The notes below the pieces were generated by a model that saw nothing but the letters and a program-made list of their open reading frames with translations, was not told the origin of the DNA and did not search any database. A DNA stretch of 64,000 nt, taken from NCBI RefSeq assembly GCF_046156265.1, contig NZ_JAWDIR010000045.1:1-64000 (forward strand), in the 5' to 3' direction. Of the stretch, positions 24,181 through 33,168 are shown one piece after another (position 1 is the stretch's first letter; every line of letters begins with the position of its first letter). This DNA comes from CAMDHY01 sp046156265. Its GTDB lineage: Bacteria; Pseudomonadota; Alphaproteobacteria; Rhizobiales; Segnochrobactraceae. Position numbers and translations under genes: made by a program.

Positions 24181-24739
24181 GGGCGGTTCCGCGGCTCATG
24201 GAATCCGTAAAGGCGCGCTCGGCCGCCGCAAAGGTCGCGAGCGCCGCCGCCAGCACCGCTTCCTCGTCTAGATCCGCCTCGTCCAGCCATGCCGCGAAAG
24301 CGCGGAAGTCCACCCCGCCGCGGCTCTGGGCGACGAGGTGGCGGGCTCCGAAGCGCTCGTCGAGGCCGAGCGACCGGGCCTCCACGACGAGGACGCGGGC
24401 CCCGAGTGCCGACCCTTCCAACACATAGAGACGCCCTGCGGCCTCCTCCAGAGTCGCGACCGGAGGCACCTGTTGAGGGCGCACGGCGGCCGGCACGCCG
24501 AGATCAGCCATGTCCAGCGTGATCAGCGGCGACAGCGGCGTGAAGCTCCAGTCGCGGACGTCGGTGGGCAGTGCACCGCCGGCAAGCGCCGCCTCGCAGG
24601 GAGCCCGGAAGGTGTGCAATCCGGCGAGATAGCGCCGGTAGTCCGTCACGCTCTTGAAGGCTCCGACGGCCTCGTCGACCGCCGCATGGCGCGTGGCGGT
24701 GCGCTCCCGCAGTCGGAAGCGCAAAGTCGATGGAGGCAT
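24167..24739 (-). CDS. bphO: Biliverdin-producing heme oxygenase
   Basis: A 190-residue heme oxygenase-like protein that opens heme to biliverdin IX-alpha, the bacteriophytochrome chromophore. Visible are the N-terminal RLRERTATRHAAVDEAVG with the proximal heme-ligand His near residue 17, and the LYVLEGSALGARVL helix that in bacterial members replaces the distal GXXXG region. The stop codon lies 14 bases inside the start of the bacteriophytochrome gene, so sensor and chromophore supply are translationally coupled. The ATG at 24739 gives the usual family length. The 519 bases upstream have no gene that I can support. Confidence 0.88.
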   Translation of the reverse strand: MPPSTLRFRLRERTATRHAAVDEAVGAFKSVTDYRRYLAGLHTFRAPCEAALAGGALPTDVRDWSFTPLSPLITLDMADLGVPAAVRPQQVPPVATLEEAAGRLYVLEGSALGARVLVVEARSLGLDERFGARHLVAQSRGGVDFRAFAAWLDEADLDEEAVLAAALATFAAAERAFTDSMSRGTAHALA

Positions 24740-25258
24740 ACGGACGATTCCCGAAGAGCGGAGGAAGGTTTGAGGTTGGCCGTAACGCCGACAAACGATG
24801 GCAGGTTCCACGAACGCGACGATTCTCTCCTGCCCCGGCTGTTCACGGGCGGAAGGAAACGGAAGGATCTGCCTCCGCTACGGTCATCGCCCCGTTGATC
24901 AAAGAGTTGTGATGGCAGGCGCTTCGGGCGGACGCCATCCCTCGGATCCAGGCGTTTCCCGGGCGAACGCGAGGGATTTGGCCAGTGGGGGCATGGCGGG
25001 GTACCCGAAAAGGCAGGGCACCACCCGATGAGCTTTCCCCACCGGCTCGCGCAGCGTCGCCGCGACACAGGATCCGGCTCGACACCCCAGGTATGCCGAA
25101 TATACTGCATTATCAAACGGTTCCAACGGGACCTATGGTACCCGCTCACCATGGGCCGGCTATACTGTAACGCCTTGATCTAGTGCATCATTGTTCGGAA
25201 ACGATTGGTGGATGTCCGCCTCGATGGACCCACCGCACAATCGCAGGAAGGCCTGATC
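24740..25258. other. Intergenic region with falling GC
   Basis: This 519-base gap separates the divergent bphO and ELWxxDGT-repeat genes. Base composition drops from the usual high GC to a mixed value after about 25080, where AT-rich words such as GAATATACTGCATTATC appear. Promoters for both genes must lie here, but I see no clear -35/-10 pair, no RNA gene and no credible reading frame. Confidence 0.5.
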
Positions 25259-26626
25259 ATGCCGGTTTCGGCTACCGCCACCGCAGCAGTGTGTGTAGCA
25301 ATATTCGGGGTCCATTATCCCGGTTTGAAGGAATATCATATCGGTATCAGCGACGGGACATCATCGGGAACAGAGCTGATATACAAGGTACATGAAAATA
25401 GTATTGGGGCGTTCAATTTCACCAATGCCGGAAAGCGGGTCGTTTTCGAGAACGGCGATCCCCGGTCCGGGCGGGAACTGTGGGTGACTGACGGAACGAA
25501 AAACGGCACCAGGCTCTTGAAGGACATATACAGGGGAGCGACCTTCTCGTCCGACCCGAGCCCCAAGATCGGCAGCAATTCCTTTGCCTCATCGAAGAAC
25601 CTGGCGATTTTTCCAGCCACCGACAACAACAATGGTCGAGAACTCTGGTCCACGGATGGAACGGCAGAGGGAACGACCATCGTAAAAGATCTGTTGATTG
25701 GCGAAGCGAGCGGCATCGGCATCACGGACAAATATGTTGTCAGCAATGGCGAGAAGACATATTTTCGCTCCAGAGAGACGACCTTTGGATTGTCACTCTG
25801 GTCAACTACAGGAACATCTAAATCAACTAGAATTGCATCAAATGACGGCTTGAACATGAATGCGCTGTCTGGCAGCGCAATGCTGAAGAATTCTCTGATC
25901 TTCAGTTACGGGCGGCAGCTCTGGATTACCGAGGGCACCGAGAAGAGTGCCCAGATGATTCATGAGATCGAGGGGCTCGGGAACTTTTCCAATCTGACCC
26001 ATCAGACAGACGGCAGGTTCGTTCTTTTCGGCAGCGATACCGACCAGCACGGCCGAGAGCCGTGGGTCACCGATGGAACGGCCGACGGGACGAAGCTGCT
26101 CAAGAACCTGGTACCATTCGATGGCAATTCCGATCCCGGCGACTGGTACGACGGCGGTGGATTTACGGTGTTTTCGGCGATTGCCGACGGGAAGGGACGC
26201 GAACTTTGGGTAACCAAGGGAAATGAGAAATCGACCAAATTGCTGATGGACGTCAACAAGGGGCCTTTGGGAAGCATTTTCTACGGGTTTGCCAAGGTCG
26301 GCAAGAGCGTTGTCTTCGTGGCGAGGGTTGTGGAAGATATTGGAAGCTACAATCGTCTCTTCGCAACGGATGGAACACCCAAGGGCACAAAGCAATTGTC
26401 GTCGCGCGCCGTGGTTGCGCCCGGACAGATACAGTCTCTTGGAAAATCTGCCGTCTATATCGATGCAAGGGATGGTGAGTTGTGGTCCACCGGGCTCGGC
26501 TTCAACAGGCAGAAAAAGGTGAGTAATTTCGGCAATAAGGGCGGCAGGAGGGAAATGTTCAGTATCGTGTACATGACGACGGTCAACCTCTACCAACGAG
26601 GTTCCAAGGCGCGTCCGTGCCCCTGA
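25259..26626 (+). CDS. ELWxxDGT-repeat protein
   Basis: A 455-residue protein built of about eight repeats of 45-60 residues, each centred on a version of RELWVTDGT: clear copies are RELWVTDGTKNGT, RELWSTDGTAEGT, REPWVTDGTADGT and LFATDGTPKGT, with degenerate copies SLWSTTGT, QLWITEGT and ELWVTKGN. This ELWxxDGT family is thought to form beta-propeller-like exported or surface proteins. The N-terminus is weakly hydrophobic and not a clear signal peptide. The ATG at 25259 has AGGAAGG seven bases before it. Codon use and base composition (about half GC, many AAA, AAT and ATA codons) differ sharply from every neighbour, a sign of recent transfer. Function unknown. Confidence 0.8.
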   Translation: MPVSATATAAVCVAIFGVHYPGLKEYHIGISDGTSSGTELIYKVHENSIGAFNFTNAGKRVVFENGDPRSGRELWVTDGTKNGTRLLKDIYRGATFSSDPSPKIGSNSFASSKNLAIFPATDNNNGRELWSTDGTAEGTTIVKDLLIGEASGIGITDKYVVSNGEKTYFRSRETTFGLSLWSTTGTSKSTRIASNDGLNMNALSGSAMLKNSLIFSYGRQLWITEGTEKSAQMIHEIEGLGNFSNLTHQTDGRFVLFGSDTDQHGREPWVTDGTADGTKLLKNLVPFDGNSDPGDWYDGGGFTVFSAIADGKGRELWVTKGNEKSTKLLMDVNKGPLGSIFYGFAKVGKSVVFVARVVEDIGSYNRLFATDGTPKGTKQLSSRAVVAPGQIQSLGKSAVYIDARDGELWSTGLGFNRQKKVSNFGNKGGRREMFSIVYMTTVNLYQRGSKARPCP

Positions 26627-26808
26627 TCGACCCTTCCGAAGTCGCTCATCATGGCGCAATCTTCCTGTGGATCGAGGTCTTATCAGGGGCCTCGAGCCGA
26701 TGACGCCTTGCGCTCGCGCGAACCGCGCGGGCGAGCAAGTGCCTCGAAGCCGAGAGCACGGGCGCACCTTTCTCTGCTTGAATCGCTGCGATCCCGGCGC
26801 GACAAACC

Positions 26809-28548
26809 CTACCGCCGCACGGCCGCCGTCGTCCGGGCCAGGAGTACCACCGGCAGCAGGCCGACCAGCACGATGGCCAGCGCCGCGACCGCGCTCTCCT
26901 CGAAGTGCTCGCGCGAGGCGGCCGCGTACACGAGCGTCGCCAGCGTCTCGAAGTTGAACGGCTTCAGGAGGATCGTCGCCGGCAGTTCCTTCATCGCGTC
27001 GACGAAGACGAGCAGCGCCGCCGTCGCCAGCGCCGGCCGCATCAGCGGCAGCAGCACGCGCCGGAGCGTGCCGAGCGCGCCCCGCCCGAGGGTGCGCGCC
27101 GCCATGTCGAGGTGCGGCGAGAGCTTGGCCATCCCCGCCTCCACCGAGCCGACCGACATCGCCATGAAGCGGGCGGCGTAGGCGTAGATCAGGCCGGCGC
27201 CGGAGCCGGCCAGAAGCAGCCCCGTCGACAGGCCGAAGAGCTGGCGCATCATGCCGTCGACGGCGTTGTCGAGGGCGGCGAGCGGCACGAATATGCCGAC
27301 CGCCAGCACCGTGCCCGGCACCGCGTAGCCGACGGAGGCGATCGCCGCGGCCACCTTCACGGGCTTGCGCGGCTGCAGGCGCACCGCATAGGCGATCGCC
27401 GTGCCGGCTGCCACCGTGACGGCGGCGGCGATCAGCGCGAACGACAGGCTGTTCCAGGCGGCGGCGTGCAGGACCGGGTCGGAAAGCTGTTCGGTCCGCC
27501 GCAGCGCCGAGGAGAGCAGCACGCCCGCCGGCACCGCGAAGCCGAGCAGCACCGGCACGGCGCAGGCGCAGGCGGCGAGTGCGCCACGCACCCCCGTCAG
27601 CGGCACCGGCACCAGCGGCACGTGGCGGGTGGAGGCGGTGGCGAAGCGGCGGCCGCGTCGGGCGCCGCGCTCGGTCAGCACCAGCGCCAGCACGACGACG
27701 AGCATGGCGCAGGCGATCTGGGCGGCGCCGGCGAGGCTGCCGCGATTGAGCCAGGTGTCGTAGATCGACACCGTCAGGGTGCGCACGCCGAAGAACTGCA
27801 CCGCGCCGATGTCGTTCAGGCACTCCATCAAGGCGAGGCTGACGCCGACGACGATCGCCGGGCGGGCGAGCGGCAGCGCCACCTGGAAGAACACCCGTCC
27901 CGGTCCGGCGCCGAGCGTGCGGGCAACGTCGATGGCGGTGGCCGACTGCAGCAGGAAGGCGGCGCGGGCCGAGAGATAGACGTAAGGGTAGAGAACGAGC
28001 CCCATCACGACGATGGCACCGGGCAGCGAGCGCACCTGCGGGAACCAGTAGTCGCGCCGGGTGGCGGCGCCGGTCGCGGCGCGGATCGCCGTCTGCAGCG
28101 GACCGGTGAAGTCCATCACCTCGACGGCGGCATAGGCGACGATGTAGGTCGGCACCGCCAGCGGCAGCAGCAGCGCCCAGGTGAACAGCCGGCGGCCGGG
28201 GAAGCTGAAGGCCGCCGTCAGCCAGGCGGTGCCGACGCCGACGACGACGGTGACGAGCCCGACGCCGAGCATCAGGAGGAGCGTCGTCATCACGGCGCCC
28301 GGCAGCACCGTGGTGGCGAGGTGCCGCCACACCCCCTCCGCAGGCGTCGCCGCGATGCCCGCGAGCGCCACCAGCGGCGCCACGGCGAGGGCTGCCAGCA
28401 CCATCACCAGCGCGACGATGCCGGCGTCGTGACGGGCGCGCTGCGGCACGGCGGCTGCGGTCACCGTCCCGGTGGCAGCGTCGCGTCCGCCGGGCGGAGC
28501 CGCGGGCGGCCTCGCCGGCTGGTCGACGGTGCGGATGGAAGCATTCAT
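26809..28548 (-). CDS. Iron-type ABC transporter permease (FbpB/SfuB-like)
   Basis: A 579-residue inner-membrane permease with two fused BPD_transp_1 units and about 12 hydrophobic helices, as in Fe(III) importers. Each half carries the cytoplasmic EAA loop: DVARTLGAGPGRVFFQVALPL near residue 215 and DMAARTLGRGALGTLRRVLLPL near residue 490. The first 40 residues are a soluble Pro/Ala-rich lead. No binding protein or ATPase gene is beside it, so it is an orphan whose partners must be elsewhere. It lies about 140 bases downstream of a large kinase gene on the same strand. Confidence 0.9.
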   Translation of the reverse strand: MNASIRTVDQPARPPAAPPGGRDAATGTVTAAAVPQRARHDAGIVALVMVLAALAVAPLVALAGIAATPAEGVWRHLATTVLPGAVMTTLLLMLGVGLVTVVVGVGTAWLTAAFSFPGRRLFTWALLLPLAVPTYIVAYAAVEVMDFTGPLQTAIRAATGAATRRDYWFPQVRSLPGAIVVMGLVLYPYVYLSARAAFLLQSATAIDVARTLGAGPGRVFFQVALPLARPAIVVGVSLALMECLNDIGAVQFFGVRTLTVSIYDTWLNRGSLAGAAQIACAMLVVVLALVLTERGARRGRRFATASTRHVPLVPVPLTGVRGALAACACAVPVLLGFAVPAGVLLSSALRRTEQLSDPVLHAAAWNSLSFALIAAAVTVAAGTAIAYAVRLQPRKPVKVAAAIASVGYAVPGTVLAVGIFVPLAALDNAVDGMMRQLFGLSTGLLLAGSGAGLIYAYAARFMAMSVGSVEAGMAKLSPHLDMAARTLGRGALGTLRRVLLPLMRPALATAALLVFVDAMKELPATILLKPFNFETLATLVYAAASREHFEESAVAALAIVLVGLLPVVLLARTTAAVRR

Positions 28549-28688
28549 GCGCGGCCCTGCCGGCCGCCACAGGGGAGCGGCCGACCTGACGGGTCGTTAG
28601 CGAGCGGCCGGCCGGTGTGTCAACTCCGGCAAATCACGGCAACACTTTGGAATGCTTCTATTATCAGTAACTGGAGCGGCGCCTGCGC

Positions 28689-31600
28689 TCAGGCTGCAAG
28701 AACCCGCGCGGCCGGGAACAGCACCTCGACCAGCGTGCCGCGACCGGGCGCCGACTGGATCTGGAAGGTGGCGGCGTTTGCCTCCACCAGCGCCTTCGTC
28801 AGCGGCAGGCCGAGGCCGGTGCCCTCGTGGCCGCCGTTCACCTGGCGGAACGGCTGCAGCGCCAGGGCGATCTCCTCGCCGGACATGCCGATGCCGGTGT
28901 CGCGCACCCGCAGCGACACGCCACCGCCCTCGTCGCGGCGGGTGGAGACGATCACCTGGCCGCCGGCGGCGTTGAACTTCACCGCATTCGACAGGAGGTT
29001 CAAGAGGATCTGGCGCAGGCTTCGCCGGTCGGCGAGCACGTCCGGCAGGCCGGCGGCGAGCGTCGATCGCACGAACACCCGCTCGGCGCTGGCCCGCGGC
29101 TGGATCAGGGCGATCGAGGACTGCACCACCTCGTTCAGCGACACCGCCTCCGGCGCGAGATCGGCGCGGCCCGCCTCGATCTTGGCGAGGTCGAGGAGGT
29201 CGTTGACGAGGCTCATGATGTGGGCGCCGGAGGCGCGCACGTCGCGCAGGTACTCGCGGTAGCGCTCGTTGCCGAGCGGCCCGAACTTCTCCTCCAGCAT
29301 CACCTCGGCGAAGCCGATGATGGCGTTCAGGGGCGTGCGGATCTCGTGGCTGACCCGCGCCAGCACCTCCGACTTGTGGGCGCTCGCCCGCTCCGCCTCG
29401 CGGGTGGCGAGCGTCAGCGCCGCCTCGGTCTCGCGGAAGCGGGTGAGGTCGCGCAGGACGATGCAGAGCCCCGGCGGCGGCGAGCCGGCGAGGCGGCCGA
29501 AGCCCGCCGCCACCGGCACCTGGCCGCGCTCGGGGTGCAGCACCATCAAATCCCGCTCCAGCGGTGCCGGCGGCTCCGGTCCTTCGGCGAAGAGGTCTGC
29601 CAGCACCGACCCGACCGGCAGCCGGCTGTCGAGGGCCACCAGATGAGTGACGAGGGCGCCCTCGATCTCGGCGACGGGACGGCCGAGGAGGGCGGCAGCG
29701 GCCGGATTGGCCGTGGTCACCAGGCCGCGGCGATCGACCAGCAGCACCGCCTCGGCGAGCGCCGTCACCACCGCGCCGCGCGGTGCCTCGGCGAAGGCCG
29801 ACGACGGCAGCGACGGGGCGGCCGGTACCGTCTCGGCCGGTCGCGGCGCCGCTTCGGCCGGCTCCGGCGACAGCACCACCATCAGCGCCCGGCCGCCGCG
29901 CCACGGCACCCGGTGCAGCCGCGCGGTGACGGGCAGGCGGGTGCCGTCGGCCCGCTCCACGGCGACACGCCGCTCCACCGGTGCATCCGGCGCCGGCGTC
30001 GCGAACACCGCCGAGAGACCTCCGGCGGCCGACAGCGCCGCCGCGTCGGCATGGCCGAGCAGCGCGAGCGCCGCCGGGTTGGCGTGAACGACGTCGCCGT
30101 CCCGGCAGATCAGCACGCCGACCGGCATGCGGTCGACGATGTCGGTGTCCTCGGCGGGCGCCGGCGGGGCCATCGCCGACGACGGTGCCACCGTGGGCGG
30201 CGGTGAGGCCGCTGCGTCACCCCGGCCGCGGAACGGCGCCTCTCCGCCGCGAGGATCCCGCGGTGGCGCGGCCGCGACCGTCGGGAGACCGCCCGGCCAG
30301 GCCTCGTCGTCGTCCTCGTCTGCGACGGGCGCGGCCGCGGCGGCGCGACGGGCCGCTGCCCGTGGTTCCTCACCCTCGATGCGGGCGCCGAGGGCCGCCG
30401 CAATCAGATGCAGCGCCTCCTGCTCCGGCCGGCTGAGATGGCCGGCGGACCGGCGATCGCCCGGTTCCGACACCGGATCGAGCCCACCGTCCGACACCGG
30501 TCGCGGCCCGCTCGCGGCGGGCGGTGGCGGAGAAGGCTGCCAGGACTCTCGCTCCGGCGGTTGCGGCGCCGGCGTCGACGCCGGCTCGGGCAAGACCGCC
30601 GCGTGCGCCGCTGGTGCGGGCGACGCCATCGCTGTGACGGCCTCCGCCAGCGGCGGCGGAGCGGCGAGCGGCACGGGCGCCACCGGGGCAGCCGGTGGCG
30701 GATTCGCCGCCGGCGCGGCGACGGCGGTGGACGGTGTAGGCGGCACGGGCGCTGCAGCCGGCTTCGCCATGTCGGCCGCCGCTGGCTCCGCGGCCGTCTC
30801 GGGCTCGATGACCGGCTCGATTACGGCGTCCGGAGGTGCCTTCGCCTCGGCGGCGCGGACGAGGCCGAAGCCGCGGTAGCCGCCGAAGCGGCCGCCCTCG
30901 TCGGTGGTGGCGATGGCGGCGAAGTCGATGGGCACGGCCCAGCCGTCGTCGGCCGGCCAGACCACCCAGTGGCCGCTCCAAGCGGCGCGGCTCGCGAGCG
31001 CCTTGTCGATCCGCCGCTCGACGTCGAAACCGAGGCGGTCGGCGACCTGCCGCCAGGTCTGCCCGACGACGTCGCCGGCGCGCACGCCGACCTCCTCGAC
31101 GAGTTCCGGCGAGACGAAGGTGAACCGGTCGGCGGCGTCCATCTGCCACGAGAACCGCCGCGTGCGGCGGCGGCCGGACGGCGGCGGCGGCATCGGCGGG
31201 AAGGCCGGCGCCGGCGGCTCCGGCGCTACGACCGGGGGCGGCGGCGCGGCGGCCTCCGGCGGTGGAGCGGCGGGCGGTGCAGCGGAGGGCGGTGCGGCGG
31301 CGACGGCGGCCGGAGGTGGCGGTGGCGGTGGCGGCGTCTGCACGGTCGGCGAAGGAGGCGGCGGTGGCGCCTCGACGACGGGCGCGGCAGCGAGCGCCTC
31401 CGGTGCCACCAGTTCGAAGGCGCGCGCGCGCGGTGGCGGCGCCGGCTCGGGGTGCCGCCGGCGCTCGGGCGGAGGCTGCCGCACGTCCCACCGCGGCGCC
31501 GATCGTTCGGATGCGCCGTGCGAGGCGTCGCTCCAGCGGGCCTCACGGAACCGGTCGTCGCGGTCACCGCCGGGATGGCGGGATGGCTCCGGGGCGGGGA

Positions 31601-32201
31601 CGACGAGCAACGTCGCGGCGTCGGCGAGCGCCAGCGCGCGCGGGCTGCCGGGCAGTTGCTGACCCGCGGCGCGGAGCGCGCCCGCGACGCCGCCGTAGGC
31701 CCCGGCCGCCTCGCCCGCGCCGGCCGAGGCGCGAACCGCGCCGCCGCGATCGATCACCGCCGCGAAGCCATCGCCGGCGACCAGCCGGCAGGCGGCGGCG
31801 GCGGGATCGCTAAGGGTGTCGCCGAGCGGCTCCATGACGTCGACGAGCAGGGCCGGCTCGCCGCCCGGCAGGCGCACCGGCTCGAGGCGGCAGGTGATCG
31901 GGCGGCTGGCGAGATCGACCTCGAGGCGCAGGCGCTCGAGCCCGCCGCGCGGGTAGTAGCCGCCGGCGAGGCGCCGGCGGAGCGCCGACAGGAGGGCGGA
32001 GGCGAGCGCCTCACGGCGCGGCTGCGGATCGTCGAGGCCGCCGATGCCGAGGGCACGGGCGGCGGAGGGGTTGAACCACAGGAGATCGCCAGCGCTGCGA
32101 TCGACGACGACCACGACGCGGTGCGACAGCAGGTGGCGGCCGATGCCTGCCACCCCGGTCAGGGTCAGATAGCGCTCACGATCGACACCGAGGATCGGCA
32201 C
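28689..32201 (-). CDS. Multi-PAS sensor histidine kinase, PdhS/DivJ/PleC type
   Basis: A kinase of about 1170 residues. It has a sensory N-terminus, a proline/alanine-rich stretch (about 245-345), a PAS-like domain (about 350-460), a second disordered stretch, two PAS domains before the kinase (one around DIVDRMPVGVLICRDGDVVHANPAA, one around AEAVLLVDRRGLVTTANPAA), then HisKA with SHEIRTPLNAIIGFAEVM (phospho-His near 952) and HATPase_c with LLNLLSNAVKFN and GTGLGLPL. The HisKA sequence FGPLGNERYREYL is the type found in PdhS, PleC and DivJ, which act on DivK in cell-cycle control. No membrane segment is obvious. GTG at 32201 is proposed as start; a TTG twelve codons upstream is possible. Confidence 0.85.
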   Translation of the reverse strand: MPILGVDRERYLTLTGVAGIGRHLLSHRVVVVVDRSAGDLLWFNPSAARALGIGGLDDPQPRREALASALLSALRRRLAGGYYPRGGLERLRLEVDLASRPITCRLEPVRLPGGEPALLVDVMEPLGDTLSDPAAAACRLVAGDGFAAVIDRGGAVRASAGAGEAAGAYGGVAGALRAAGQQLPGSPRALALADAATLLVVPAPEPSRHPGGDRDDRFREARWSDASHGASERSAPRWDVRQPPPERRRHPEPAPPPRARAFELVAPEALAAAPVVEAPPPPPSPTVQTPPPPPPPPAAVAAAPPSAAPPAAPPPEAAAPPPPVVAPEPPAPAFPPMPPPPSGRRRTRRFSWQMDAADRFTFVSPELVEEVGVRAGDVVGQTWRQVADRLGFDVERRIDKALASRAAWSGHWVVWPADDGWAVPIDFAAIATTDEGGRFGGYRGFGLVRAAEAKAPPDAVIEPVIEPETAAEPAAADMAKPAAAPVPPTPSTAVAAPAANPPPAAPVAPVPLAAPPPLAEAVTAMASPAPAAHAAVLPEPASTPAPQPPERESWQPSPPPPAASGPRPVSDGGLDPVSEPGDRRSAGHLSRPEQEALHLIAAALGARIEGEEPRAAARRAAAAAPVADEDDDEAWPGGLPTVAAAPPRDPRGGEAPFRGRGDAAASPPPTVAPSSAMAPPAPAEDTDIVDRMPVGVLICRDGDVVHANPAALALLGHADAAALSAAGGLSAVFATPAPDAPVERRVAVERADGTRLPVTARLHRVPWRGGRALMVVLSPEPAEAAPRPAETVPAAPSLPSSAFAEAPRGAVVTALAEAVLLVDRRGLVTTANPAAAALLGRPVAEIEGALVTHLVALDSRLPVGSVLADLFAEGPEPPAPLERDLMVLHPERGQVPVAAGFGRLAGSPPPGLCIVLRDLTRFRETEAALTLATREAERASAHKSEVLARVSHEIRTPLNAIIGFAEVMLEEKFGPLGNERYREYLRDVRASGAHIMSLVNDLLDLAKIEAGRADLAPEAVSLNEVVQSSIALIQPRASAERVFVRSTLAAGLPDVLADRRSLRQILLNLLSNAVKFNAAGGQVIVSTRRDEGGGVSLRVRDTGIGMSGEEIALALQPFRQVNGGHEGTGLGLPLTKALVEANAATFQIQSAPGRGTLVEVLFPAARVLAA

Positions 32202-32443
32202 GCTCCCGCAACTCCCCCGTTCGACCCCCGTTCGCAAGTCCGCCGACGCCGATCGTTAAGGGAATGGTAATATCAATGGCATCCGCACCGGTCCATCGCC
32301 GCGAGCCGCCGGGACGGGGCCGCGTCGATCGGTGGTTAACGCCGGGCCGCGGTTCGTGCGACACTCGCCGGCGGTGGGGCTCGCGGGGCCACCCGAGGGT
32401 CACCCTCGGGGGCCACGCGACCAGGGACAAGGGAGCGATCGCC

Positions 32444-32851
32444 ATGCCGACCGACAAGACCGGGCAGTTCGAGATTCCGCCGGAGATGCGCCGCTACGCC
32501 GAGACGACCGTCGACCAGGCGCGCAAGGCCTTCGAGGACTTCATGGCCTCGGCCCAGAAGACGGTGTCGACCGTCGACGCGCAGTCGAAGAAGGCCAAGG
32601 ACGGTGCCGTCGACTTCAACGAGCAGATGCTCTCTGCCGCCGAGGACAACATCGCCGCCGCCTTCCGCCTCGCCCAGCGGCTGGTGCAGTCGACCAGCGT
32701 GCAGGAGGCGATGGAACTGCAGGCGAAGTACCTGCAGGAGCGCATGGCGGTGATGACCGAGCAGGCCCGCCACGTCGGCGAGGCGACCGCCAAGGCCGCC
32801 GGCGACCTCACCGCCCAGGCGATGAAGGCGGCCAACCCCGACCGGCGCTGA
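32444..32851 (+). CDS. Phasin family protein
   Basis: A 135-residue phasin, a small amphipathic coiled-coil protein coating polyhydroxyalkanoate granules. The middle (about 15-110) is a series of Ala/Gln/Glu-rich helices including YAETTVDQARKAFEDFMASAQ and SVQEAMELQAKYLQERM, matching the Phasin_2 pattern. The ATG at 32444 follows AAGGGAGCG. A second, longer phasin gene is 317 bases downstream with its own promoter-like palindromes, so the two are probably transcribed separately. Confidence 0.88.
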   Translation: MPTDKTGQFEIPPEMRRYAETTVDQARKAFEDFMASAQKTVSTVDAQSKKAKDGAVDFNEQMLSAAEDNIAAAFRLAQRLVQSTSVQEAMELQAKYLQERMAVMTEQARHVGEATAKAAGDLTAQAMKAANPDRR

Positions 32852-32989
32852 GGGCCGTCCGCTCCGCCGGCGACCGCGGTCGCCGGCCGACGACGGCGCC
32901 CGTCGGGCCCGGCTCGGCTGCCTGATCCGGCGGCACCCAGCAGGCGGTCGCCGCGGGTTTCGGCTGGGGCGCCCCCGCCGGTGCCCAGA

Positions 32990-33041
32990 TTTTATTGTGC
33001 AGTGCAATAAAATGTTGCATTGCGGGATAGGTTGCCCTATC
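32990..33041 (+). promoter_or_regulatory. PhaR-like operator and second palindrome upstream of a phasin gene
   Basis: In the 317-base gap before the second phasin lies a perfect 8-base inverted repeat (TTTTATTG at 32990-32997, CAATAAAA at 33005-33012) around TGCAGTG, followed by TTGCATTGC at 33014-33022. TGC-rich paired sites of this sort are bound by PhaR, which represses phasin genes until granules form. A second inverted repeat, GATAGG/CCTATC, is at 33026-33041 and may cover the promoter. No phaR gene is in the window. Confidence 0.6.
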
Positions 33042-33168
33042 TTGTGGATAACGGCCGGATGAGGCCGTGGCCCGGCCGCCAGCGGCGCGCCGGCGTGTGT
33101 CTCATGTCGTCGGAACGGACGTTCCTTGTCCCTCGCGACGGCGCCGACCCCGAGAAGGAACCCGACCG

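Noticed and set aside
19732..24210. A 1492-codon open frame on the plus strand across DUF190, crcB, murA and bphP
   Set aside because: It is antisense to four genes with intact family motifs, is rich in Arg, Ala, Gly, His and Gln, and shows no domain. High GC removes stop codons opposite real genes.
24740..25258. Short reading frames of 60-80 codons upstream of the ELWxxDGT gene
   Set aside because: No ribosome-binding site, no similarity, and overlapping in several phases; probably chance.
25838..28570. A 910-codon minus-strand frame running through the ELWxxDGT gene and the permease region
   Set aside because: It is out of phase with the true permease, has no membrane segments and crosses two genes of opposite strand.
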